DNA from: Caproicibacterium argilliputei
GTDB lineage: Bacteria > Bacillota > Clostridia > Oscillospirales > Acutalibacteraceae
Reading direction: 5' to 3'
Assembly: GCF_029211325.2 (NCBI RefSeq)
Contig: NZ_CP135996.1
Location: 1,798,001 to 1,862,000, forward strand
DNA length: 64,000 nt
The notes beneath the pieces are model-generated. The model ran no database searches. It was not told where the DNA came from and saw nothing but the letters and a program-made list of their open reading frames with translations. The position numbers and the translations under genes were made by a program. Of this stretch, positions 34,307 to 42,033 are shown in pieces. Within the stretch, counting starts at the first letter, position 1. Each line of letters begins with the position of its first letter.

Positions 34307-34525
34307 ATGAGTAACATTAAAGAGCGCCTAATCGGTGCAATTACAGTCATGCCGGAAGAACAAGCTTTGGCTCTCTGGAACAAGCTGGTACTGAGTTCTG
34401 CTCCGGAAGTGGAGCCAGACGACTTTGACAAAATGATGTTGGATGCCGTCGAGCAAGATCCTGACTGCCACGAGCTTGCATCGAATGAAGAAGTGGAAAG
34501 GTTGTTACATGGTAATGCCGACTGA
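34307..34525 (+). CDS. Antitoxin-like protein of the RelE-type locus
   Basis: 72 acidic residues (MSNIKERLIGAITVMPEEQALALWNKL, then DDFDKMMLDAVEQDPDCHELASNEEVERLL). AAGGAG precedes the ATG, and the gene starts 15 bp after the toxin frame. Small, acidic and next to a RelE-type toxin, it is the probable antitoxin; a clear DNA-binding motif is not visible. It remains intact although the toxin is broken. Confidence 0.75.
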   Translation: MSNIKERLIGAITVMPEEQALALWNKLVLSSAPEVEPDDFDKMMLDAVEQDPDCHELASNEEVERLLHGNAD

Positions 34526-34699
34526 GAAAAAATTCGCCCACAGGATCGCTGGAACGCGGCACACGGACTGATTTCAAAATCCTACAAACTTCAACAGGAA
34601 ATCGTGGATAATTTCGCGGCAGCCTGCAAGCAAGCCGGCGTCAGTCAGGCGAGCCAACTCACAAAGATGATGGAAAATTTTTGCAAGTTGACCGATTAG
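34526..34699 (+). pseudogene. Remnant frame directly after the antitoxin stop
   Basis: In the same frame as the antitoxin, beyond its TGA, 57 codons stay open: EKIRPQDRWNAAHGLISKS, then YKLQQEIVDNFAAACKQAGV and SQASQLTKMMENF. It looks like real protein, similar in style to small plasmid- or integrative-element proteins, but has no start codon or ribosome binding site of its own. Most simply the 3' end of a gene whose beginning was lost. Confidence 0.45.
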
Positions 34700-34724
34700 C
34701 CTTTTGGTTAAATACGATTCACGG

Positions 34725-34755
34725 CTGCCCTGCATTTTGGCAGGGCAGTTTTTTT
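34725..34755 (+). terminator. Terminator before integrase remnant
   Basis: Perfect 9-bp stem CTGCCCTGC/GCAGGGCAG with ATTTTG loop, followed by seven T. It ends the toxin-antitoxin transcripts just before the integrase ribosome binding site. Confidence 0.85.
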
Positions 34756-34766
34756 AGGAGGACACA

Positions 34767-35330
34767 ATGGCAAAACTAAAAAAGCGTAAAGACGGGATGT
34801 ATCAAAAATCTGTTTTGCTGTCCACTGGTAAGCGCAAAGTAGTCTATGCAAAAACACTCGCTGAATTACAGGCAAAAGAAGATGCTGTTAAGAATGAAGA
34901 TAAATCCGGTCTTGACGTTGGCAACCACACGTTGGTTGGCGAATGGGCAAAGCAATGGCTCAAGGTTTACAAATTCGGACTCCGTCAAGGCACTTATGAG
35001 ATGTACCGCCGCGTGTACAATAATAACATTATGGAGTTGCTGGGTGCTATGGAGCTGCGGGACGTCAAACCAGTGCACATCAAAAAGGTGATGCTGTCCG
35101 TTGCGGCTAAGTCCGAATCATGGCAAGACAAAGTATTGTTAACTATGCGGCAGATGTTCCGCACTGCTCGGCAGAATCATTTGATTATTGATGATCCGAC
35201 AGAAGGTATTAAAATCACGAAACATAGCAAAGCCGCTGTGCAAAAAGAAATGGCACTGTCAGACGAACAACAACATCAGCTATTGGATCATTTCCCCCTT
35301 GTTAGTAAAGGGCAAAAATACAGCTTCTGA
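34767..35330 (+). pseudogene. Tyrosine integrase, truncated before catalytic domain
   Basis: 187 residues: an N-terminal arm-binding domain (KKRKDGMYQKSVLLSTGKRKVVYAKT) and the SAM-like core-binding domain (VGEWAKQWLKVYK, QGTYEMYRRVYNNNI and LTMRQMFRTARQNHLIIDDPTEGI). It ends at FPLVSKGQKYSF, so the Arg-His-x-x-Arg-Tyr catalytic domain, about 200 residues, is absent. AGGAGGA precedes the ATG. It is the immobilised integrase of the island next to tRNA-Thr. Confidence 0.85.
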
Positions 35331-35355
35331 AAAAGCTTAAAAAGTCCAGTAAACG

Positions 35356-35398
35356 CAGAAAAAGCGCGGCTTCCGAAGAAGTGGCGCTTTTTCTGTTA
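35356..35398 (+). terminator. Terminator after integrase remnant
   Basis: 12-bp stem CAGAAAAAGCGC/GCGCTTTTTCTG with a 16-nt loop. The T-rich arm serves as the tract. Confidence 0.65.
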
Positions 35399-35588
35399 AG
35401 AGAGAGGAGAAATCTTTAATGAAAACAAACTGAAAGTCCTTGCGGGGCACACCGCGGTCGGCAGATCCACGGTTCGGCTTGTACCCTTTGGAACAATTTC
35501 AGTATACAAATCGGTTGTGTCGGATGATTGAATGACTTATGAATGTTTTGTAACACTTTTGTGCACTTTTTTGGAACTGCAAAGTCAC
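35399..35588. other. Gap between island and punA, no gene seen
   Basis: AGAGGAG precedes an ATG at 35419 that is stopped after four codons; the following 34 codons are open but not recognisable. Probably the junction of the island deletion with the chromosome. Confidence 0.4.
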
Positions 35589-35617
35589 TTGCACATCCCT
35601 GCCGAATTCGATATACT
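35589..35617 (+). promoter_or_regulatory. Sigma-A promoter for punA
   Basis: TTGCAC, 17 bp, TATACT, about 70 bp before the punA ATG. Confidence 0.7.
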
Positions 35618-35629
35618 AATGACACAACA

Positions 35630-35663
35630 GGACGGCGGCCGAAAGCCAGAGGCTGCGCCGTCC
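35630..35663 (+). promoter_or_regulatory. GC-rich 5' leader stem-loop of punA
   Basis: GGACGGCG pairs perfectly with CGCCGTCC; inside, GCC pairs with GGC with a 2-nt bulge, leaving a 10-nt GAAAGCCAGA loop. It begins only about 6 nt after the predicted transcription start and ends 23 nt before the ATG. The 3' TTT is too short for a good terminator. It may stabilise the mRNA or bind a ligand or protein; it is not a purine riboswitch by sequence. Confidence 0.5.
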
Positions 35664-35686
35664 TTTATAACGGGAGGAAATGTCAC

Positions 35687-36496
35687 ATGAAAAAAATACA
35701 GGATGCCGTAACTGCTATCCGCGAAAAAACTGAACTGATGCCAAAAGTCGGAATCGTCCTCGGCTCCGGTCTGGGTGGGCTTGCCGCCAGCGTGCAGAAC
35801 CCCTGCGTCATTCCCTATCAGGAGATTCCGGGCTTTGCACCCTCAACTGCGCCGGGTCACGCTGGAAAGCTGCTGCTGGGCACCATCGGCTCCATACCGG
35901 TTGTCTGTATGCAGGGGCGGCTCCACTACTATGAAGGACACCGTATGGAAGACATTGTACTGCCGGTACGCGTCATGAAAGCGCTCGGCGCGCAAACTGT
36001 CATTTTAACCAATGCGGCTGGCGGCGTCAACACAGACTTTCGACCGGGCGACCTGATGCTGCTGACCGACCACATCAATTTTTTGGGAACCAATCCACTG
36101 ATTGGCCCGAATGATGAGGAAATCGGCCCGCGCTTTCCGGATATGACGCACGTTTACACACCATCGCTGCGCAGCTTGGCTTTACAGGCAGCGCAGGAAT
36201 GCGGGATTTCTTTGCAGCAGGGTGTGTACCTTGCAACCACCGGCCCCAGCTATGAAACGCCGGCGGAAATCCGTATGTTTCGTACATTGGGGGCAGACGC
36301 AGTGGGAATGTCCACCGTACCGGAAGCCATCGCCGCGGCGCACTGCGGCCTGCAGGTGCTGGGCTTCTCCCTCATCACGAACATGGGTGCTGGCGTGCTG
36401 GACAAACCGCTCAGCAGTGAGGAGGTCATTCAAACCGCAGACGCGCGCGGGCATGACCTGCAGCGTCTGGTTTCCACCATCCTTGCCAAACTTTAA
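35687..36496 (+). CDS. punA: Purine-nucleoside phosphorylase
   Basis: Phosphorolysis of inosine/guanosine to base and ribose-1-phosphate. 269 residues of the trimeric PNP type: GIVLGSGLGGL, GHAGKLLLG, QGRLHYYEGH, TNAAGGVNTDFRPGDLM and ATTGPSYETPAEIRMFRTLGADAVGMSTVPEAI, with the substrate Glu and Asn regions intact. The ATG at 35687 has GGAGG 9 nt upstream; the longer open frame is non-coding leader. Monocistronic, with its own promoter and terminator. Confidence 0.96.
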   Translation: MKKIQDAVTAIREKTELMPKVGIVLGSGLGGLAASVQNPCVIPYQEIPGFAPSTAPGHAGKLLLGTIGSIPVVCMQGRLHYYEGHRMEDIVLPVRVMKALGAQTVILTNAAGGVNTDFRPGDLMLLTDHINFLGTNPLIGPNDEEIGPRFPDMTHVYTPSLRSLALQAAQECGISLQQGVYLATTGPSYETPAEIRMFRTLGADAVGMSTVPEAIAAAHCGLQVLGFSLITNMGAGVLDKPLSSEEVIQTADARGHDLQRLVSTILAKL

Positions 36497-36510
36497 AAAC
36501 AGACATCAGA

Positions 36511-36545
36511 AAAGGCAGCGGGACAAATCCGCTGCCTTTTCTTGT
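36511..36545 (+). terminator. Terminator after punA
   Basis: Stem AAGGCAGCGG/CCGCTGCCTT with a 7-nt loop and a TTCTTG tract. Its complement also ends in T, so it can work in both directions, backing up the sRNA terminator. Confidence 0.85.
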
Positions 36546-36547
36546 GA

Positions 36548-36704
36548 AAAAAAGAGGCCGCCTTTCAGCAGCCCCTAATCTCAACAAAGATTCCTCTCAT
36601 AGCAGGTATGTGGAACGCAGACGGCCCGAACTGGGCATCGATCTGCTTTTGTTGACGTATGTGCAGCAGGATTCGACCACGATTGCGGCTGTGTCCTGTT
36701 ACAA
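36548..36704 (-). ncRNA. Predicted independent small RNA, possibly 6S-like
   Basis: About 155 nt transcribed from its own near-consensus promoter and ending in a hairpin (AGGGGCTGC with GCGGCCTCT, G-U pairs allowed) and seven T. No ribosome binding site or usable frame. Nested pairings give a rod: CAGCC..AATC near the 5' end with GATT..GGCTG near the 3' end, TCAACAAA with TTTGTTGA next to it, then an apical hairpin from GCAGA/TCTGC enclosing GCCC/GGGC. This resembles the single-rod shape of 6S RNA, but no family sequence signature is recognised. Confidence 0.6.
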
Positions 36705-36710
36705 GTAACT

Positions 36711-36739
36711 ATTATAACGGATATTCGGGCAAATTTCAA
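36711..36739 (-). promoter_or_regulatory. Sigma-A promoter of the small RNA
   Basis: Minus-strand TTGAAA, 17 bp, TATAAT. It lies just after the galE stop and reads away from galE into a region without genes on that strand. Confidence 0.7.
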
Positions 36740-36777
36740 TTCCAATTTTTAAATATGTTTTTTGTAGGATTCACCAA

Positions 36778-37788
36778 CTAGTTCTGTTTGGTGTGCTGAA
36801 TAAAGTTCCAAGAGTCGCGGCACATATCGTCCAAATTGTACTGTGCCTGCCAGTGCAGTTCGTTTTTCGCCTTGGAAACGTCCGCATAGCAGGTGGCAAT
36901 ATCCCCGTCACGGCGGGGTGCAACCTTGTAATTGACCTTTTTGCCGGAAGCTTTTTCAAAGGCGTGCACAACCTCCAGCACACTGCTGCCACGGCCGGTA
37001 CCCAGATTGTACACCACACAGCCCTCTGCAGTGTCCAGCTTTTCCAGCGCGCTGATGTGACCGCTGGCAAGGTCGCACACATGGATATAATCCCGCACGC
37101 CGGTACCGTCCGGCGTGTCATAGTCGTCGCCGTAAACGGACAGGCACGGCAGGATTCCCGCTGCGACACGGGCAACGTACGGCATGAGATTGTTGGGAAT
37201 CCCGTTCGGGTTTTCGCCAATCAAGCCGGACGGATGCGCACCGATTGGATTAAAGTAGCGCAGCAGCGCAGCTTTCATCTCCGGATCGGCCACGCAGACA
37301 TCCTGCAGAATCCGTTCAATCATCACTTTCGTGGTGCCGTAAGGATTGGTGGTACCGCCAATTGGCATATCCTCCCGGAACGGCACCGGGTTTTTGCTGC
37401 CGTACACCGTGGCGGAAGAACTGAAAACAATCTGGTGCACGCCGTATTTGCGCATCAGCTTCAGCAGAACCAGCGTACCAGTCAGGTTATTGTGGTAGTA
37501 CTCCAGCGGCTTATGCACGCTTTCCCCAACTGCTTTAAGCCCTGCAAAGTGAATCACGGCATCAATCTTGTTTTCCGCAAAGACCTGCTCAAATGCCGGT
37601 TCATCTAACATATCGCACTCATAAAACGGAAACTCCCGTTTGGTAATCGTCTGAATCGCCTTCACGGCATCCATACTGGAATTTGCAAAATTGTCCATGA
37701 CAACGATATTGTAGTCATGATTCAGCAGTTCCACACAGGTGTGGCTGCCAATAAAGCCGGCACCGCCGGTTACAAGAATCGTTTTCAT
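36778..37788 (-). CDS. galE: UDP-glucose 4-epimerase
   Basis: Interconverts UDP-galactose and UDP-glucose in the Leloir pathway. 336 residues: NAD-binding VTGGAGFIGSH at about residues 6-16, FSSSATVYG (Ser) and NPYGTTKVMIER (Tyr-x3-Lys), YFNPIGAH. The ATG at 37788 has AAGGA 5 nt upstream; the longer frame is leader. Last gene of galK-galT-galE. Confidence 0.96.
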   Translation of the reverse strand: MKTILVTGGAGFIGSHTCVELLNHDYNIVVMDNFANSSMDAVKAIQTITKREFPFYECDMLDEPAFEQVFAENKIDAVIHFAGLKAVGESVHKPLEYYHNNLTGTLVLLKLMRKYGVHQIVFSSSATVYGSKNPVPFREDMPIGGTTNPYGTTKVMIERILQDVCVADPEMKAALLRYFNPIGAHPSGLIGENPNGIPNNLMPYVARVAAGILPCLSVYGDDYDTPDGTGVRDYIHVCDLASGHISALEKLDTAEGCVVYNLGTGRGSSVLEVVHAFEKASGKKVNYKVAPRRDGDIATCYADVSKAKNELHWQAQYNLDDMCRDSWNFIQHTKQN

Positions 37789-37882
37789 TGCTGTCCTTCC
37801 TTTCCGCCGGAAAAACCGGCCCTGCACTTTGGAACATTTTCTTCTGGTCATCATAACACCGAAGCCGCGCCGCCGTCAAGTT

Positions 37883-38866
37883 TTACAGATTCTGTGCCGG
37901 GCGATTGGCGAGGTATCTTTTGTACGCTTCCCGCAGCTGTGCGCTGGTGTCTTCCGGGCAGGTCGGGTTGCAGTTGGCCCACGCACCGGTTTCGCTGGAA
38001 GCGTTGAATTTCTGCTTTTCCGCACTGCGCATCGGCGGAAAAAATTTGATGTGATAGTGAAAATCTTTGCTGTAATCGCCGCTGTTGACCGGCGCGCTGT
38101 ACATACACATCATGTACGGGAAACGATAACCGAACAGCGCGTCCAGCATCCCCACGGTGTCGCGGATCGTGATACCGAGGCTGTCTTTTTCCGCGTCGGT
38201 CAGGTCCGTCAGGTATGCCACATGGCGGTTTGCCATGATGTACACGCCGTAGGGATAATCCGAATAGAACGGCAGATAGACGGTAAAATGGCCGTTCTGA
38301 AAGATGACCCGCTTCTGCTCTTTCCGTTCGTTTTGCAGCGTGTCGCAGAACAGGCAGGAACCGTTTTCTTCGTAATACTTTCTCGCGCTGCCGGACTCCA
38401 GCTGAATACGCTTCGGAATGAACGAATAACCGTACATCTGGCCATGGGGATGCGGCATGGTCACGCCGACTGCCTCTCCGCGGTTTTCAAATGGGAACAC
38501 GTATTTAATTTTTTCATCTTCCGCCATTTTCGCGAACCGCTCGCACCAAAGGTCAACCAATTTGCGCATATGGCTGTCGGAAAGCTCCGGCAGGGTTGTG
38601 GTATGTCCCGGGGAATAAAGAATGACCTCGCATTTTCCGTAGTTCGGCGCGGTTTTAAAGAAGTCGGTCGCCACGTCATCCGGCGTGGGCGGGTTTTGCG
38701 TCAATGCCGGAAAGTCGTTGTCATACTCCAATACTTCATAATCCGGCACATTGCCGAAACTTGGGCAGAACGGGCAGTAATCTTTCGGCATCTGCGGGCG
38801 GTTCTGCCGATTGCTCGCAATCATATGCCAATCCTGTAAAAACGGATTCCATCTTAACTCAGCCAA
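37883..38866 (-). CDS. galT: Galactose-1-phosphate uridylyltransferase (class I)
   Basis: Transfers UMP between UDP-glucose and galactose-1-phosphate. 327 residues from a TTG at 38866 with GGAGG 9 nt upstream (MAELRWNPFLQDW). It has CPFCPSF (zinc site), the active-site triad in MPHPHGQMY (nucleophilic His between Pro residues) and HYHIKFFPP. The open frame upstream of the TTG runs through the duplicated repeat and is not coding. Middle gene of the gal operon. Confidence 0.94.
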   Translation of the reverse strand: MAELRWNPFLQDWHMIASNRQNRPQMPKDYCPFCPSFGNVPDYEVLEYDNDFPALTQNPPTPDDVATDFFKTAPNYGKCEVILYSPGHTTTLPELSDSHMRKLVDLWCERFAKMAEDEKIKYVFPFENRGEAVGVTMPHPHGQMYGYSFIPKRIQLESGSARKYYEENGSCLFCDTLQNERKEQKRVIFQNGHFTVYLPFYSDYPYGVYIMANRHVAYLTDLTDAEKDSLGITIRDTVGMLDALFGYRFPYMMCMYSAPVNSGDYSKDFHYHIKFFPPMRSAEKQKFNASSETGAWANCNPTCPEDTSAQLREAYKRYLANRPAQNL

Positions 38867-38897
38867 TGTAAACGTCCTCCATTCTCTTATCTCATTT

Positions 38898-38925
38898 AAG
38901 GTTTTAGGGCTTTGCCCCAAACCCT
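38898..38925. repeat. Intergenic palindrome between galK and galT
   Basis: GGTTTTAGGGC, TTT loop, GCCCCAAACCC: an imperfect hairpin of the type dispersed in Clostridia intergenic regions. There is no T tract beyond it on the galT strand. Confidence 0.5.
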
Positions 38926-38935
38926 GAAAAGCATC

Positions 38936-38988
38936 AAAAGCGCGTTCCGTGCGTTTCCGCACACTGCCAGCGGAGGCTTCCCCACTCA
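38936..38988. repeat. 53-bp direct repeat, copy 1 (galK-galT gap)
   Basis: Begins AAAAGCGCGTTCCGTGCG and ends GGCTTCCCCACTCA. Copy 2 at 39018-39070 is about 90% identical with an 82-bp period. Confidence 0.9.
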
Positions 38989-39017
38989 CGCCGCTTTGAC
39001 GCAGACTATAAAAAGGC

Positions 39018-39070
39018 AAAAGCGCGCTCCATGCGCTTCCGCACACTGCCGGCGGAGGCTTCCCCACTCA
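39018..39070. repeat. 53-bp direct repeat, copy 2, touches galK 3' end
   Basis: Begins AAAAGCGCGCTCCATGCG and ends CTTCCCCACTCA; its last three bases, TCA (39068-39070), are the galK stop codon. Confidence 0.9.
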
Positions 39071-40369
39071 GCCTGCAACTTGGATACCACCGACCGGACG
39101 GATGCGTAACAGATGGCAAGAACCATCACCCAGCCATGCATTCATGGCCTGGACAAATGCCGCCGCGTGATTCTGGGGCACAAACACCTGTACCGTACCA
39201 GCAAAACCGCCGCCGTGTACGCGCCACGCCATGGCATCTTTGTCTGCAAGGCTCTGCGCAAAGTGTGAAATCAATCCAAGCGTCACCGAAACAGCCTGCT
39301 GATTCCAGTGCTCGGCGCTGTAGATGTTTTGCAGATACATAAAAGAAGATTCGCCGGATGCGCGGACAAGCTGCTTAAACTTCTCAAAGTCCTTCATGCG
39401 CAATGCAAGCGCTTCTTCCTGCGCACGCCGGTCATCCTGATAAAAATGCATGGTACGCAGAATCGGCCGGTCGCCAACCGCCTTGCGCAGCTCCGGAATA
39501 TGTGCATAGAACTGCGTTTCCGGCACTTCGCTAAGCACCTCTTTGCCAAAGTACGCCGCTACTTCGCGCATTTCTGCCGGAATCGCCGCGTAATCCGGCG
39601 TCAAGTCCGCATGGCTCGCGTGTGTGTCGATAATACACAGCGCATAGCCGCAGGAATTCAGGTCAAACGCCACCTGCTGTGCCTGCGGATGCTCCTGATT
39701 GGCAAAATTGATGGCGACAAAACCGCCAATGCTGCTGGCTGCCTGATCCATCAAACCGCTCGGCTTGCCGAAATAGACATTTTCGGCATACTGCCCCACC
39801 TGCGCAATCTTCATGGCACTTTCCTTGCCGCCGCAGAAAAGCGTGTTGATGGCGGTTCCAATCAGCACCTCAAACGCTGCGCTGCTGGAAAGCCCGCTGC
39901 CGCTGAGCACTTGTGATGTGGTGTACGCGTCAAACCCGGCAACCGGATATCCCATTTCCACAAAGCGGTTTGCAATGCCGCGCAGCAGCGCCTGGCTGGT
40001 GTTCTTTTCCTCCTCGTGTACGGAAAGGTCTGTCAGATCCACCTGATCTTCCGGATAGCCCTGCGACTTCACACGAATTTTATAATCGCTGTTTGGAGAA
40101 ACAACAGCAATCACGTCCAGATTCACCGCCGCCGCCAGCACATGGCCGCGCTGGTGGTCGGTGTGGTTTCCGCCAACTTCCGTACGCCCCGGCGCGCTGA
40201 ACACAAATACCTCGCGCTCTTCCCCATAAAGGGAAGCAAAACAGTCAATCGCATCCGCGTAGCGCTGCGCGACCGCTTCACAGCCATCCTCCCCGCAGGC
40301 GTAAATATGCTTTATTTTCTCATTTAGGCTTCCCAATAGGAAGGCGTCCTTTGCCTGAATCCGTTTCAT
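39068..40369 (-). CDS. galK: Galactokinase
   Basis: A GHMP-family kinase phosphorylating galactose. 433 residues: substrate motif GRTEVGGNHTDHQRGHVLAAAV, ATP-loop GSGLSSSAAFEVL and C-terminal WRVHGGGFAGTVQVFVP. There is an N-terminal extension of about 35 residues relative to the E. coli enzyme, as seen in Firmicutes homologs. First gene of the gal operon. Confidence 0.95.
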   Translation of the reverse strand: MKRIQAKDAFLLGSLNEKIKHIYACGEDGCEAVAQRYADAIDCFASLYGEEREVFVFSAPGRTEVGGNHTDHQRGHVLAAAVNLDVIAVVSPNSDYKIRVKSQGYPEDQVDLTDLSVHEEEKNTSQALLRGIANRFVEMGYPVAGFDAYTTSQVLSGSGLSSSAAFEVLIGTAINTLFCGGKESAMKIAQVGQYAENVYFGKPSGLMDQAASSIGGFVAINFANQEHPQAQQVAFDLNSCGYALCIIDTHASHADLTPDYAAIPAEMREVAAYFGKEVLSEVPETQFYAHIPELRKAVGDRPILRTMHFYQDDRRAQEEALALRMKDFEKFKQLVRASGESSFMYLQNIYSAEHWNQQAVSVTLGLISHFAQSLADKDAMAWRVHGGGFAGTVQVFVPQNHAAAFVQAMNAWLGDGSCHLLRIRPVGGIQVAG

Positions 40370-40446
40370 TTTCTACATCTCCTTATCTGACCGTTTCTAA
40401 CAAATTGTGAGATTTTCCGAAATTCATGTTTGCTTTCTGCACATTT

Positions 40447-40475
40447 ATAGTAATCCGGTTTTACAGAAGGTGCAA
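40447..40475 (-). promoter_or_regulatory. Predicted promoter of gal operon
   Basis: Minus-strand TTGCAC, 17 bp, TACTAT (a TATAAA lies 3 bp further on). About 80 bp before the galK start. No obvious LacI- or AraC-type operator was recognised. Confidence 0.45.
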
Positions 40476-40508
40476 GCACGGAATGTTTCAAATTTATGGA
40501 TAAATGTT

Positions 40509-40544
40509 GCGCGCCTGTACTTTCTACATATCGTACAGGCGCGC
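40509..40544. repeat. Perfect 12-bp inverted repeat after MATE gene
   Basis: GCGCGCCTGTAC and GTACAGGCGCGC separated by 12 bp, with a second small palindrome CCACAATTTTGTGG at 40547-40560. Placed as a terminator for the MATE gene, but the tract beyond it on the minus strand is only AACATTTAT, so termination would be weak. Confidence 0.6.
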
Positions 40545-40586
40545 ATCCACAATTTTGTGGAATCCTTCTGCTTTTTAAGACCTTTG

Positions 40587-41963
40587 TCAGCCTGCCGGCG
40601 GGGTCTGCACAACCGAATGCAGGCGTGCATATGCCTGCCACTTTCCAGACAAAAAGCGGATGGTATAAATCAGCGCACGGAACACCCAATCCAGCACCAT
40701 GGCAATCCACACACCAACCGCGCCCATACCGAAATGCTGCCCTAAAATGTAGCTGAACAAAATCCGGAATACGCACATGGAAATGATAGACCATATCATG
40801 GGGAAGCGGACATCGTTTGCCGCACGCAAAGCATTGGGCAGCACGAACGCAAGCGGCCAGAACAGCATGGCAAAGCCATCATGAATAAAGACCAGCTTGG
40901 TCGCAAGTGCCAAGGTGTCCGGTGTCAGGTTATACAAAAGAAAAATCGGCTGCAGGAACAGCAGCACGGAACCGCAGACCGCAATCATGCTGGCATAGGC
41001 AATTCCGGTCAAATGTTTGGCGTAGTGCCGCACCTGCTGCAGATCCCCGGCGCCCACACACCGCCCGACCACCGTAATCATCGCTAAGGAGAGAGCCTGT
41101 CCCGGAATGCAGCCAACACCGTCCAGATTATTGGCAACTGCGTTTGCCGCAACCTGCACCGTGCCGAAAACCGAGATGATACTGACCACCAGCGTGCGCC
41201 CCAACTGAAACATACTGTTTTCCAGTGCACTGGGAATCCCGATGCGCAGAATCCGACGGATCATCTGCAGATTCGGTTTCAGCTGTTCCCAGGTAAAGGA
41301 GGCATACACCATATTATCCCGCCGCCGCACCAGCTGCATCATCACGATGGCGCCGGAAATACGTGCCAATGTCGAGGAAACTGTGACACCCGCCACACCG
41401 ATGTGCAGGCCAAACACGAAAAATGCATTTCCGGCAATGTTCAGCACATTCATAAAAACGGAAGTCAGCATGGAAACGCGGCTGTTGCCCATGGAGCGGT
41501 ACAGCGCCGCGCCCGCATTGTACAAAGCGATAAACGGGTAGCTAAGCGCGGAAATGGTAAAAACCAGCACGCAGTTCTGCATGACTTCGTCTGAAATCGC
41601 ACCGAAAAACAGGCGCAGAATCGGTCGGCACAGCGTCAGGCACAGCACCATGAACAGCAGGCTAATCAGCAGGGAAACCGTCAGCAGCTGCGATGCCGCG
41701 CGGCACGCTCCCTGCCGGTTCTCTGCCCCCAGATACTGGCTGACCACCACCGCACCGCCTGTGGTCATGGCGGCAAAAACATTGAGCATCAGTACATTGA
41801 GCATATCTACCAGTGAAACCGCACTGACAGCCGCCTCTCCAACAGATGAAACCATGGTCACATCCGCCATACCCACTGTCACCGCTAAAAGCTGCTCGAT
41901 CACCAGCGGCCAGATTAGCCGCCACAATTCCTGCCTTGTAAACAGGTTTTCCCGCTGTTTCAT
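40587..41963 (-). CDS. MATE-family multidrug/metabolite exporter
   Basis: A 458-residue integral membrane protein with about 12 helices in two related halves. The start MKQRENLFTRQELWRLIWPLVIEQLLAVTVGMADVTMVSSVGEAAVSAVSLVD carries the MATE N-terminal pattern. It uses a cation gradient to export drugs or metabolites; the substrate is unknown. Monocistronic, with a palindrome between its promoter and start. Confidence 0.93.
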   Translation of the reverse strand: MKQRENLFTRQELWRLIWPLVIEQLLAVTVGMADVTMVSSVGEAAVSAVSLVDMLNVLMLNVFAAMTTGGAVVVSQYLGAENRQGACRAASQLLTVSLLISLLFMVLCLTLCRPILRLFFGAISDEVMQNCVLVFTISALSYPFIALYNAGAALYRSMGNSRVSMLTSVFMNVLNIAGNAFFVFGLHIGVAGVTVSSTLARISGAIVMMQLVRRRDNMVYASFTWEQLKPNLQMIRRILRIGIPSALENSMFQLGRTLVVSIISVFGTVQVAANAVANNLDGVGCIPGQALSLAMITVVGRCVGAGDLQQVRHYAKHLTGIAYASMIAVCGSVLLFLQPIFLLYNLTPDTLALATKLVFIHDGFAMLFWPLAFVLPNALRAANDVRFPMIWSIISMCVFRILFSYILGQHFGMGAVGVWIAMVLDWVFRALIYTIRFLSGKWQAYARLHSVVQTPPAG

Positions 41964-41990
41964 TCCAACCCCCAGAAAGATTCCATATGT

Positions 41991-42006
41991 CTAAAATTGA
42001 TTTTAG
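41991..42006. promoter_or_regulatory. Perfect palindrome upstream of MATE gene
   Basis: CTAAAATTGATTTTAG, two 7-bp arms around TG, in the leader 28 bp before the start. A candidate operator for a dimeric repressor of the exporter. Confidence 0.45.
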
Positions 42007-42033
42007 AAAACACACTTCTGTTTTCCGCATTTC

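Noticed and set aside
35416..35625. 69-codon minus-strand frame before punA
   Set aside because: It overlaps the punA promoter, lacks a ribosome binding site and resembles no protein.
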